Assembly (NCBI RefSeq): GCF_022458985.1
Contig: NC_061788.1
Coordinates: forward strand, 2,253,826-2,317,825
Length of the DNA stretch: 64,000 bases
Reading direction: 5' to 3'
From: Mugil cephalus
Taxonomy: Eukaryota > Chordata > Actinopteri > Mugiliformes > Mugilidae
This document shows, piece after piece, positions 47,205 to 58,300 of the stretch (its first letter is position 1; each line of letters starts with the position of its first letter). The position numbers and the translations under genes are program-made. Under the pieces are notes generated by a model that worked only from the letters and a program-made list of their open reading frames with translations, made no database searches and was not told where the DNA came from.

Positions 47205-48689
47205 GTGTTTTAAGACAAAAAGACACTTTTCGAGAGAATAAAAACAACCCGGCGACAGCTAAGCTAAGCTAAGCTAACCTAAGCTAAGCCCAGCTAACCC
47301 GCTTCGGCTGACTAAATGCAGCTAGCACCGAAGCAAATGGCAGTTACACGACACGTATATTAGTCATTCTGTTGTTGTTTTTTTCGTCTTCGCCGCCATT
47401 AAACTCAGAAATAAATGACATTTATATTTAGACAGATGCTAAACTGTTAGCTTCCCCTGACTGTGTGTCCACAGCTGTTTATAACATGTCCTCTTCTTCG
47501 TTGGCACAGGGTGAATCAGCAGTAATTCACCGCGGGCGCTTCTCCGCCACCTACAGGAAATAACGGTGAACTGCATACATTAAAAATAATAATATTTGAT
47601 TTTATTTTTAAAATAATATAAAAAAAAGTCTCATCTAAGTACTTAATTAGGGAAGTTTCATCTAAGAAGTAAAATAATAAATAATAATTGCTTCACTTTA
47701 ATTTGATGTTTTTAGAAAATAATTCTAACAATTTTTTTTTACTATATCTGAATTATTTGAGATTTTTTGTAATGGTTTAAAAGTGGAATGAATGTTTTAA
47801 GACATTTGCAAATTAATTTAGTTTTTTTTTTTTTTTTTTTAAAAAGTCCAGTTTAATTTATTTCAACTATAACAATGAAGACATTGCACAGACTCACATT
47901 TACCTTTTTTTTATTTAAAAAAGAAAAAAAAAAGCTTTGACATTCCAGTGTTTCTATTTTCCATTTTCTAACAAAAAGATGGCGGTGAGATGACGCTCCA
48001 GATTGTCAATCATTATTCTGAACCACAACAAGAGCACATCTCCTCTCCAGATCCACCCACACAGACAGCCTTCATTTATTTCACTTATTAGCAGACACAC
48101 GTGTCTTTTTGTCTTAATGAGACGAGTTCATCACATTTTCACCAAATTATTGATTAAAAAAAAAAAAAAAAATAGTGAAAGCGAGTGCAGCTCCATTGTG
48201 AACGCTGCAGCCGATGGTACTTATTTTTATTTTTAGGACGAAGCGAATGAAGCAGGAATGACAAAAAAAATAATAAAAAACATAAACAGAGGACACGCAC
48301 AAAAAATCTTGATCGTCATTTCCTTGCAGCTGCGTTTAAAAAAAAAAAAAAAAGCGCCAAATTCCTCACAGGATGCTGTAAATTTTATTTACAAATTAGG
48401 TCCAAACTGCTGCAAATGTCGCTGCTGCTGAAAAATAAGAAAAAAAATTATCACAAGTCGTCAGGGTGTTGAAAATCCTCTCGATGATGAAGCCGCTTTG
48501 ATTTGTGCATTTGTAGTTTTAACCGCTTGGGAAAAAAAAAAAAGAAAAATAAAAAAAAATCTCCTTTCAGACTCGTCCACAAGCCACTTCTTCTTCTACT
48601 ATTATTCATAGGATTTAATAAAAGAAAAAGCAGCAGACAAGTCAACTTCTTTTTTCTTTATATAAAATGTCCTGCAACATTTGCTCTTC

Positions 48690-48721
<32 letters not shown>

Positions 48722-49344
48722 GCAACGACAGAGGTGGTTCAGTAACTCTCACACACACACGAGACGCACAAAGCAAAACAAAAAGAAATAACTGCTGAAT
48801 GAGAGGAAACGTCGGTCTAAAGGCTTTGTTGTTTTTTGTTTTTCCTGCTGGCAGCCAGGAGTGCATCAGGTTCAAACTGTGCCTGGAGAAGCAGCAGAAA
48901 GAAAGTTTGTCCTCAGAGTGAAGTGTCTTTACTTCCAGAAACCAAAAAAACAAAAAACAGACGAAACGTAACCGAGCGACAAACAGGATAGTGGTTTATT
49001 GTGTCTTTATATTCTCATCTAGTCGAGGAGTTTGCGTTTTTCCTCTATGTACAATAATTTATTAGTTCTTCTAAAACGTATTTTTTGTTTGATTCTTCTA
49101 ACATGATCTATATATTTTTTTATTTTTATTTATTTTTCTTTTAAAAGGTCCTGGTTTTCACTTATAACCGACGTGAGTTTTACTATCGAGCTTTTATGTG
49201 CGATTAGAGTTGAAATGTTCCAGAGTCCAGGTGAGAGTGAGAGTCGAAGGATCCAGGGAACGACCGAGAGGAGGAGAGGAAGGAGGGTTTGGGTGGTTGT
49301 TGGTGGTGATGGTGATGGTGGTGGTGGTGGTGCAGTCGTTTTAA
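47205..49344. other. brap-naa25 intergenic space
   Basis: The brap 5' UTR and promoter should lie just above 47204 (minus strand); a GCCGCCATT word at about 47391, the reverse of a YY1-type AATGGCGGC, and the CpG-rich stretch 47520-47550 fit a start region. AT-rich sequence with poly-A/T runs follows, with an (ATA)n microsatellite at about 48691-48720. The naa25 3' UTR occupies the right end; AATAAA words on the minus strand at 49063-49058 and 49000-48995 are candidate poly(A) signals. No other gene is seen. Confidence 0.5.
49290..49333. repeat. (GGT)n microsatellite in the naa25 3' UTR
   Basis: GTTGGTGGTGATGGTGATGG and further GGT triplets begin only about a dozen bases beyond the stop codon; in the minus-strand transcript this is a CAC/ACC run. 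Confidence 0.8.
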
Positions 49345-52300
49345 TCAGATCTTGAGGTTCTTTAAAGTCTCCACCCTCTTCCTCAGCAGATCTCCCACCT
49401 CCTGTAACGAGCGCAGGTAACTGCTCTGCACCTTGTCCATAGCAGCTTTAGTAAAAGACGCCTCCTCCTGGAACAGAGAGAGAAATGATAAGAAAAAATA
49501 ACATAAAGGGACGTCTTATCTAGTACTTTATTATTCAAAAAAGTCTCATCCAAGTACTTTATTATAAAAAAAAGTCTCATCCAAGTACTTCAGTAGTCAA
49601 AAAAGTCTCATCTAAATACTTTATTAGTCCAAAAAGTCTCATCTAGTACATTATTAGTTAAAAAAGTCTCATCCAAGTACATTATTAGCCAAAAAAGTCT
49701 CATCAAAGTACTTTAGTTTAAAAAGTCTCACCTAAATACTTCAGTAGTCAAAAAAGTCTCATCTAAGTATTTTACTAGTTAAAAAAGTGTCATCTAAGTA
49801 CTTTATTAGTCAAAAAAGTCTCATCTAAATACTTTATTTGTCAAAAAAGTCTCATCTAGTACTTTACTAGTTAAAAAGCCTCATCTAAGTACTCTATTAG
49901 TTAAAAAAAGTCTCATCTAAGTATTTTACTAGTTTAAAAAGTCTCATCTAAGTATTTTACTAGTTAAAAAAGTCTCATCTAAATACTTTATTAGTTAAAA
50001 AAATCTCATCCAAGTATTTCATTAGTCAAAAAAGTCTCATCCAAGTATTTTATTAGTCAAAAAAGTCTCATCCAAGTACTTCATTAGTCAAAAAAGTCTC
50101 ACCCAAGTACTTCATTTGTCAAAAAAAGTGTCATCTAAATACTTTTAGTCAAAAAAGTCTCACCTAGTACTTTATTAGTTTAAAAAGTCTCATCTTAGTA
50201 TTTTACTAGTTAAAAAAGTCTCATCTAAGTGCTATGAAGTTAAAAAAGTCTCATTTAAGTACTTTATTAGTTAAAAAAGTCTCATGTAAGTACTTTATTA
50301 GTTCTCACCTCAGTGTGTCCTTCCAGGGTTAAAGCAGCCAGCTTCAGGGCCGTCACGTTGGACTCTTGACCCCTTATGTGCTCCAAAGTCTGGGAGAGCA
50401 GGTCCTGCAAACTCCCCGTCAACTCCTGGAAGCCACAAACCACCACCGGCTGGAGGAGAGGGGGAGGAGAGGGGAGATGTTTGGTCCTCATCGTCTAGAC
50501 TCAGCCTCTTTGTTTCTCTCAGACTAAACTCATCAGAGGATTAAATTGTTACCAGAGCCGTGTTCACGTCCTTTTTCTTCTTCTTCTTCTTCTGTAGGCT
50601 GCTCTTCAGTGGCCGGAGGATCTTAGCGCAGTGACCAGCCGTCCACAAGACCACACTCACCGTCTGTTCACAGAAACCACACACCAGGAGTTTAACACCA
50701 CAAGTTTAACACCAGGAGAATTTAACGCCACGAGTTTAACACCAGGAGAGTTTAACACCAGGAGAGTTTAACTCCACGAGTTTAACACCCGGAGAGTTTA
50801 ACGCCAGAGGCTGAAGACGAGGACTCACCTCTACAAAGAAGATCAGGTTTTCTAATAACGACGGCCGGGTTTTTAATTTGTTCTCCTTCATCTCCAATAA
50901 ATCTCCTTTGCATTTATTGAGTATTTCTGTGGAGAGACGACAGGAAACATGAAGGATAAGAGATAAAATAGAATCCAGAGATAATGCAGACATAATCTGG
51001 GCCTGAACTCACCTTGAAGTTGAACTACTAAAGATTTGAAACCGTTACAGATCTGAGTCTGAAGCTCCGACGACTCATCTAGGAGGAAGAGGAGAAGGAG
51101 GATGAATATAAAACTCTGGAGATGTACAGGTCAAGTTCTTTAATGAGATGACTGAAGGAATGAAGGAGGAAGAAGAAGATGAGAGGAGGAGGAGGAATCC
51201 TTCTCTCCTTCTTCTTCCCGCTTTCCTCATCTTCTTCTACTTTTTGATTTTTGGCAGCTTTGACTCTGCACAATTAGAACAGAAGAAGAAGAAGTCGTAG
51301 TTCAGATGGGATTTGGGTTTAGTTAATAACAATCCTGAAACTCTTTTCCAAAACCTTCTAATTATATTTTCAGGTTTGCGTTTTTCATTTATTTTATACA
51401 TGTATTATATTTATTCCATGTTACTTATTTTAACTCAGTCTCCTGAATTGACCCCTGGAGACAAATAAATAAAGGTTTTCTGATTTATTTGTTTATTTTT
51501 TTTTCTTTGGAGGTGGTGTTCTAGTCCCGTCTCCTCACCGAGTCCGGCCGTCTCCAGCTCCTGGAGGTGAACCGACAGCTGCAGCGCTGCAGCCTGGCAC
51601 TGGCAGCTTCCACTGGACAGAGCGGAGGCCAGACGGGTGGAGGGGGGGCCCAGGAACGGATACTGGAACAAAAACAACAATAAACACATCATCGGCTGAG
51701 CAAGACGCCTGGAGACGTTAATCCACCACGCTGGCTTTTATGTCATAGTCTTATAGATATTTTATGTGCAATACGTGCAGAGAAAATGTAAATATGTGTC
51801 TGAGGAATGTTATTCCCACATTATTAGGATTCCTGTAAACATTATTCAGAATCATTCCCACAATTCCAAGATTATTCTCTTTTTTTAAATATTATTATTA
51901 TTTACATTTTTTTTCTGGCTTATTCCCAGATTTTCTAAATAATTCTCACAATGTCAGGACTATTGTCACATTTGTAATATTTCCTCATTAATAGTAAAGG
52001 ATTTTTCTAATATTTAGGATTTCTTAAGACAATTTTATTTATTTACCCTCAACCCTCTCATTTTCAAAAACCTCTCTTAATCTTAAAAATTAAAAGAATA
52101 AAAAAAAAAAATCAAGATTACCTAATATGAAGCCGTCTTTAAACATTTCATGTTTTTTTGTTGTTGTTGTTTTTTTTAAGGGTCATTTAATCTTTTTTCC
52201 CCAAAATTTCTAAATAATGCTAAAAAAATTATGACTTTTTGCCATATTTTTAATATTTTGTTTAAAATATATTTTTTTATATTTTTATTTTATTTTATTT

Positions 52301-55300
52301 TATTTATTTGTTTATCTCATTTTCCTCCCAAAGCGTTATCTCTTAATTTCTTCATTTAAGAATTAAAAGAATAAAAAAAAAGTGTCAAAATGTCAAGATT
52401 ATTTTCATATAGTTTTTCAGGTTTATTCAGATTTCCAGTAGTTTATAATAATGAAAAATAAATACTAATTATTTAAAAAGTCGTTGGCCTAACAGCATAA
52501 TGGCCCAAGTCATTTTATGACTCATTGCTACAATATGAAAAAAAATAAAATTTCAAACTCGGGCTATTGTGTTATTTCTTAGACTAACGAAATTTGGGAA
52601 TAAACTTGAAATGTTTAAAATGAACGCTAAAAATAAGTTAAAAATATTTCCAGAACCATTCTCTAGATTTAAATTTAAATTTAAATTGTGTTAATTAAAG
52701 TGTTCCAGGTGTAAACTCCGCTGTCGGTACCTGTGTGCGTCTCTCTGTGTCCGTCTGAGCTGCTGTCTGTAGCGTCTGGTTGAGCTGAGAGAGGAGCCCG
52801 CTGAGGCTCGACGTCTTGTCCCCGACGCCGTTCTCGTTGGACACCTCCGAGTTCTGCTGCGAGGGGGCGTGGCCGAGGGTGGCGAGCGAGGCGAGGAGGC
52901 GGAGCGTCAGGGAGCGTATCCTCAGCCACGTGGTCTCCTCCTCCAGAGACTGACGCCGGTGCTCGTCACTCAGCTGTCTGTGGAAGGAAGAGGCTCACGG
53001 GTCGATACGAGGAACAACAGTTCTTCTTCTTCTTCTTCTTCTTCTTAAACTAAAGACGGATCGTACCTGTCTTTAGGCTCCCAGCTGGTGAACACCGTTA
53101 GGTCTCTGTTGTCCCTCATACTGTCCCAGGGGATGTCGTCCTCCTCTGCAGACAAAGACATGGCCTTCACACTCTCCTCCAGACTCAACACACTGGAAAG
53201 CAAACAGAAGATAAATATGAAGCGGACAAAATACTTCACAACAGGTTTGAACAGGAGACTTTTTAAGATAACTATAGGTTAAATTTAAGACTTTTAAGAC
53301 CAGTATCGGTTAAATTAAAGACTTTTAAGACCGTTATGGGTTAAATTTAAGACTTTAAGACTATAATGTGTTAAATTTAAGACTTTTTAAGACCATTATA
53401 GATTAAATTTTAGACTTTTTAAGACCACTATAAGTTAAATTTGAGATTTTTTAAGATCACTATGGGCTAAATTTAGGACTTTAAGATCATTATGGGTTAA
53501 ATTTAAGACTTTTAAGACCATTATAGATTAAATTTAAGACTTTTTAAGACCACTATAAGTTAAATTTGAGATTTTTTAAGATCACTTTGGGCTAAATTTA
53601 AGACTTTTTAAGATCATTATGGCTTAAATTTAAGACTAAGACAATTATAGATTAAATGTAAGATTTGGCGACAACAATGGGTTAAATTTAAGACTTTTTA
53701 AGATCATTATAAGTTGAATTTAAGACTTTTAAGACCATTAGGGGTTAAAGACCTACATGAAGTACGAAAAATAAGGAAAGGATTTTATTATTTTTGTTTG
53801 ATGGTGTTCTTACATGTCGGCCTCCAGGAACAGATCCAGCAGCATCCTCTCAGTACGGACCTGAGCGAAGTGAAGCGACTGGTTCAACCGGTTCCTGAGA
53901 GCAATGAACTCTGGGATCTTCTCAAAGGCTCCGTACTTGTAGGCCTGGATGATGTACTCTGAGGTCTGGACAGGAGGAGCAAACACACATAAAATGATGG
54001 AGCAGACTCTGAGATGGAGGATGTTAAAACCTCAGGGATTAAAATCATAGACTTACATCTTTCTGGTTCGAGTGGAAAAACCTGAGGGAGAAGTTACAGG
54101 ACTGGGAGGCTGCAGCAAAGTGACCGAGAGACTCGGCGTAACGGGTTAACAGGAACCTGGAAGACAAAAGATGCCAGAGTCAGATCAGGAGGATAAAGAT
54201 ATTTGAGACAAGGTAATGTTTGAGGAGTTTCTACAGATCATTTACAGACGAGGAGAGAATCAAACCTGGTTCTGGTTCTAGGACAGAGTTCTTCTACTAA
54301 ATAGTTAATTATCTGGTTCTAGGACAGTTCTTCTATTAATTAGTTAATTATCTGGTTCTAGGACAGTTCTTCTATTAATTAGTTAATTATCTGGTTCTAG
54401 GATAGAGTTCTTCTACTAATTAGTTAATTCTGTTCTAGACAGAGTTCTTCTACATAATTAGTTAATTATCTGGTTCTCTAGGACAGTTCTTCTATTAATT
54501 AGTTAATTATCTGGTTCTAGGACAGTTCTTCTATTAATTAGTTAATTATCTGGTTCTAGGACAGTTCTTCTATTAATTAGTTAATTATCTGGTTCTAGGA
54601 CAGTTCTTCTATTAATTAGTTAATTATCTGGTTCTAGGACAGCTCTTCTATTAATCAGTTAATTATCTGGTTCTAGGACAGTTCTTCTATTAATCAGTTA
54701 ATTATCTGGTTCTAGGACAGTTCTTCTATTAATTAGTTAATTATCTGGTTCTAGGACAAAGTTCTTCTATTAATTAGTTAATTATCTGGTTCTAGGACAG
54801 TTCTTCTACTAATTAGTTAATTATCTGGTTCTAGGACAGAGTTCTTCTACTAATTAGTTAATTATCTGGTTCTGGGGCAGAGCTGTGATGTCACAGACCC
54901 GATGGTGTCGTGTTGGACGTGCTTGGCGTCCAGGCTGGAGTAAAGGTCGACCACCGGCTCGAAGGCTCCAAGGCGACAGTAGAGGAGGAGCAGGAGCAGC
55001 TTGAACTGGGCGTTGGACTGACTGTGGGACAGACCCTCCTGGAGGACACCCAGACTCTGCCAGGCCATGTCTTCATCACCTACACCCCACACACACATCG
55101 AGTTAGTTATTTAGAGACATTTAGAGACATTTAGAGACTGAGACACTCACCGGTCTCCGTCCACAGGTCGATGTAAACGTGAGCCGCCATTAGACAATAC
55201 ATGTCTGAGAACTGGAGCTCCGTCTTCAGAGCGTTCTTCCCTGTTAGAGACGGAGACAGACAACCAGTCAGAGGACGTCCACATCAGGACAAACAACCAG

Positions 55301-58300
55301 TCAGAGGACGTCCACATCAGGACCAAGGAAACGAGGACGAGACAGGATCTTAAGAATGAACCAGGTCTGATGTTAACATGAAAACAGCTGAAGAGACAAA
55401 ACAGCTTTGACTGTAGCGGTAAAACCAAAGAAGAAGAAGAAAGAAGGAGGAGGAAGGAGAACAGAACAGAGAAGAAGAAGGAAATGGATGGAGAAGGAAG
55501 GAGAATAAGGAAAGAGGTGGATGAAGGAGGAGAAGGAGGTGGAGGAGGAAGGAGGAGAAGAAGCAGTGATGGATAAAGAAAAACAATAAAGCAGAAACAT
55601 GATATAGGAGGAGATGAAGGAAAGAGATGGAAGAGGGTGAACGAGGGAGGATAAGGAAGGAAGGAGGAGGAAGAAGATGAAGAAGGAGGAGGAAGAAGAA
55701 GAAGAAGAAGAAGAAGAAGAAGAAGAAGAAGAAGGAGGAGGAGGAGGAGGAGGGATAAGGGGGAATAGAAGGAGGAAGGAGCAGGAGGAGGGAGGAAGAA
55801 GAAGGAAAAGGAGGAAAGAGATGGAAGAGGAAGGACTAGGGAGAAGAAGAGAAGAAGTAGAAGGAGGAGGAGGAGAAGGAGGAACGATAAGGGGGGATAT
55901 GAGAAGGAAAGAGAAGGAGAAAGAGTTGGGAGGAACAAGATGAAGGAGATGAAGAAGGTGGAGGAGGGAGAAGATGAGGAGAAGGAAAGATAGATGAGGA
56001 AGGATGATCATCCTCCACCTCCTCCTCATCACGGCTGCCGTCATGGTAACACCCACGTTGCCGTTGACAACGTCCCACATAGCCCCTCCCCTCCGACCCC
56101 CCCCCTTCTCACCGAACTTGAGGCCGTGGCGGTAATGGGCCTTGAGCTCAGAGATCAGCCTCAGCTTCCCGTCCACGTCCAGAGAGCGATGGAGGCCGAG
56201 CGCTCGGCTCAGCTGACACACACACAGGTGCCTCTGAAGAGCTCTGGTGTCGGCGGGAAACGAGAAGACGCCGCCGTCGTCCTGACGCTCGGTCAGAGGG
56301 ACGGCCTCGCTCAGACGATTAATGAACTGGTGAACACAAAAGACACGAGAGACACGGATTGAGACGTGATCACCACGGCAACGGAGATGGGCATCAAACG
56401 TGTCAAAGAGTCAGATCAGGAGGATGAAGATGTTTAAGAAGATATTTAAAGAGACGAGGAGAGAATTTAAACCTGGTTCTGACCTGGATCAGAGACGGTT
56501 TTAGGATTTAAAGGTTTGGTTTTAGACAATAAAGAAAAAATAAGATCAGGTTTATTTTAGAGACAGGAAGTAATGATCCATGACTGGGACAGACCTGGAC
56601 CTGGAGGAGGAAGGAGGAGGAGACATGGGAAGGTAGAAGAAGAAAGATGAAGGAGGAGGAGGGAGGAGGAGGAAGGAGGAGGAGGGAGGAGGAAGGAGGA
56701 AGGAGGAGGAAGAAGAAGAAATGAGGATGAAGGAGGAAGAAGGAAGAAGGAAGAGGAAGGAGGAAGGAGGAAGAGGAAGAGGAAGAGGAAGAGGAAGGAG
56801 GAAGAAGAAGAATAAATGAGGAGGAAGGAGGAAGAAGGAAGAGGGAGGAGGAAGGAGGAAGGAGGAAGAGGAAGAGGAAGGAGGAAGGAGGAAGAGGAAG
56901 GAGGAAGAAGGAAGAGGAAGGAGGAAGGAGGAAGGAGGAAGGAGGAAGGAGGAAGGAGGAAGGAGGAAGAGGAAGGAGGAAGAAGAAGAATAAATGAGGA
57001 GGAAGGAGGAAGAAGGAAGAGGAAGGAGGAAGGAGGAAGAAGAAGAATAAATGAGGAGGAAGGAGGAAGCAGAAGGAACAAGAAGGAGGAAGACAAAAGA
57101 TGAAGGAGGAATGGGAAGGTAGAAGAGAAAAAGGGGGAGGAGGAGGAAGGATGAAGAATGTGGAGGAGACATGGGAAGGTAGAAAAAGAAAGAGGAAGGA
57201 GTAAGAGGAGGGAGGAAAAGAACGGGGAAGAGGAAGAAGAAAGGAGGAGGATAAGGAGGAAGAAGGAAAAATGAGGAGGAGGGAAGAGAAAGAAGGGGGA
57301 GAAGAGAGGAGAGGGAGGAAAAAGGAAGAGGTAGAACGAGGAAGGCGGAGGAATGAGGAAGAAGAATAAATGAGGAGGAAGGAGGAAGCAGAAGGAACAA
57401 GAAGGAGGAAGGAAGATGAAGGAGGAATGGGAAGGTAGAAGAGGAAAAGGCGGGATGAGGAGGAGGAGGAGGAAGGAGGGAGGGGGGGAGGAGGAGGAGG
57501 GAGGGGGAAGAAGAAGAATAAATGAAGAGGAAGCAGAAGGAACAAGAAGGAGGAAGACAGAAGAGACAGAAGAGAAGGAGGAGGAGGAGGAGGAGGAGGA
57601 GGAGGAGGAGGAGGAGGAGGAGGAGGAGCAGCGTTGTTACCTGAACGTGTTGCTCGGGGGGGAGCAGGTGGAGGTATATTTTGAGGTCTGTGATGCAGCA
57701 GGGTTTATCTCCGAACCTCCCAAAGAACTGGACCATCAGCTCCAGAGGGTCACCTGTTCACAGCCAAACACACCGTAACCAACGGCAACGACCGCAGCAT
57801 CAGCACCAGCATCAGCATCATCTCTGTATCGTTATGGTTTGTGAGCATTTTACCCAGCAGGCTCTGGTCGGGGGAGCCCCTCCCTCTCAGCCGGTGGATC
57901 AGTTCTAGGCGGGCCAGGTACGGACCCCTCAGGGACCTGGACTCCTTCCCGTCCTCCCCCTTTATCCTCTCCTCCACGAACCTCACCACGTCGGCCACGG
58001 TGTGATGGACCGGCCCCTCGGAACAGCTGTTCATCATTCACACAGTTTAACACGATCATTTACAGAAACAGCTTAGAACCAAAGATCGATCATTCATTCA
58101 CTCATTCATTCCCTCCTTTGTTATTCTTTCCAACCTTCCCTTCTTTCCTTCTCTTCATCCTTCCTTCCCTCTTTTCTTTCTTCTCCCGTTCCCTTTTCTC
58201 TTCCCTCATTCTTTCCTTCCTTCTCTAATTCTTACATCCTTCCTTCCCTCTTTTCTTCCTTGTTCTTTCACTTTTTTCGTCCCTTCCTTCCTTCTGTTGT

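Noticed and set aside
49505-50303. Regular 30-31-bp repeats looking at first like a CRISPR array
   Set aside because: Units follow each other directly with no unique spacers, inside an intron of a vertebrate gene.
56508-57736. Minus-strand frames of up to 394 codons, Ser/Phe/Leu/Pro rich
   Set aside because: Pyrimidine-strand reading of a GGA tract; only the exon 57641-57753 inside it is real naa25 coding sequence.
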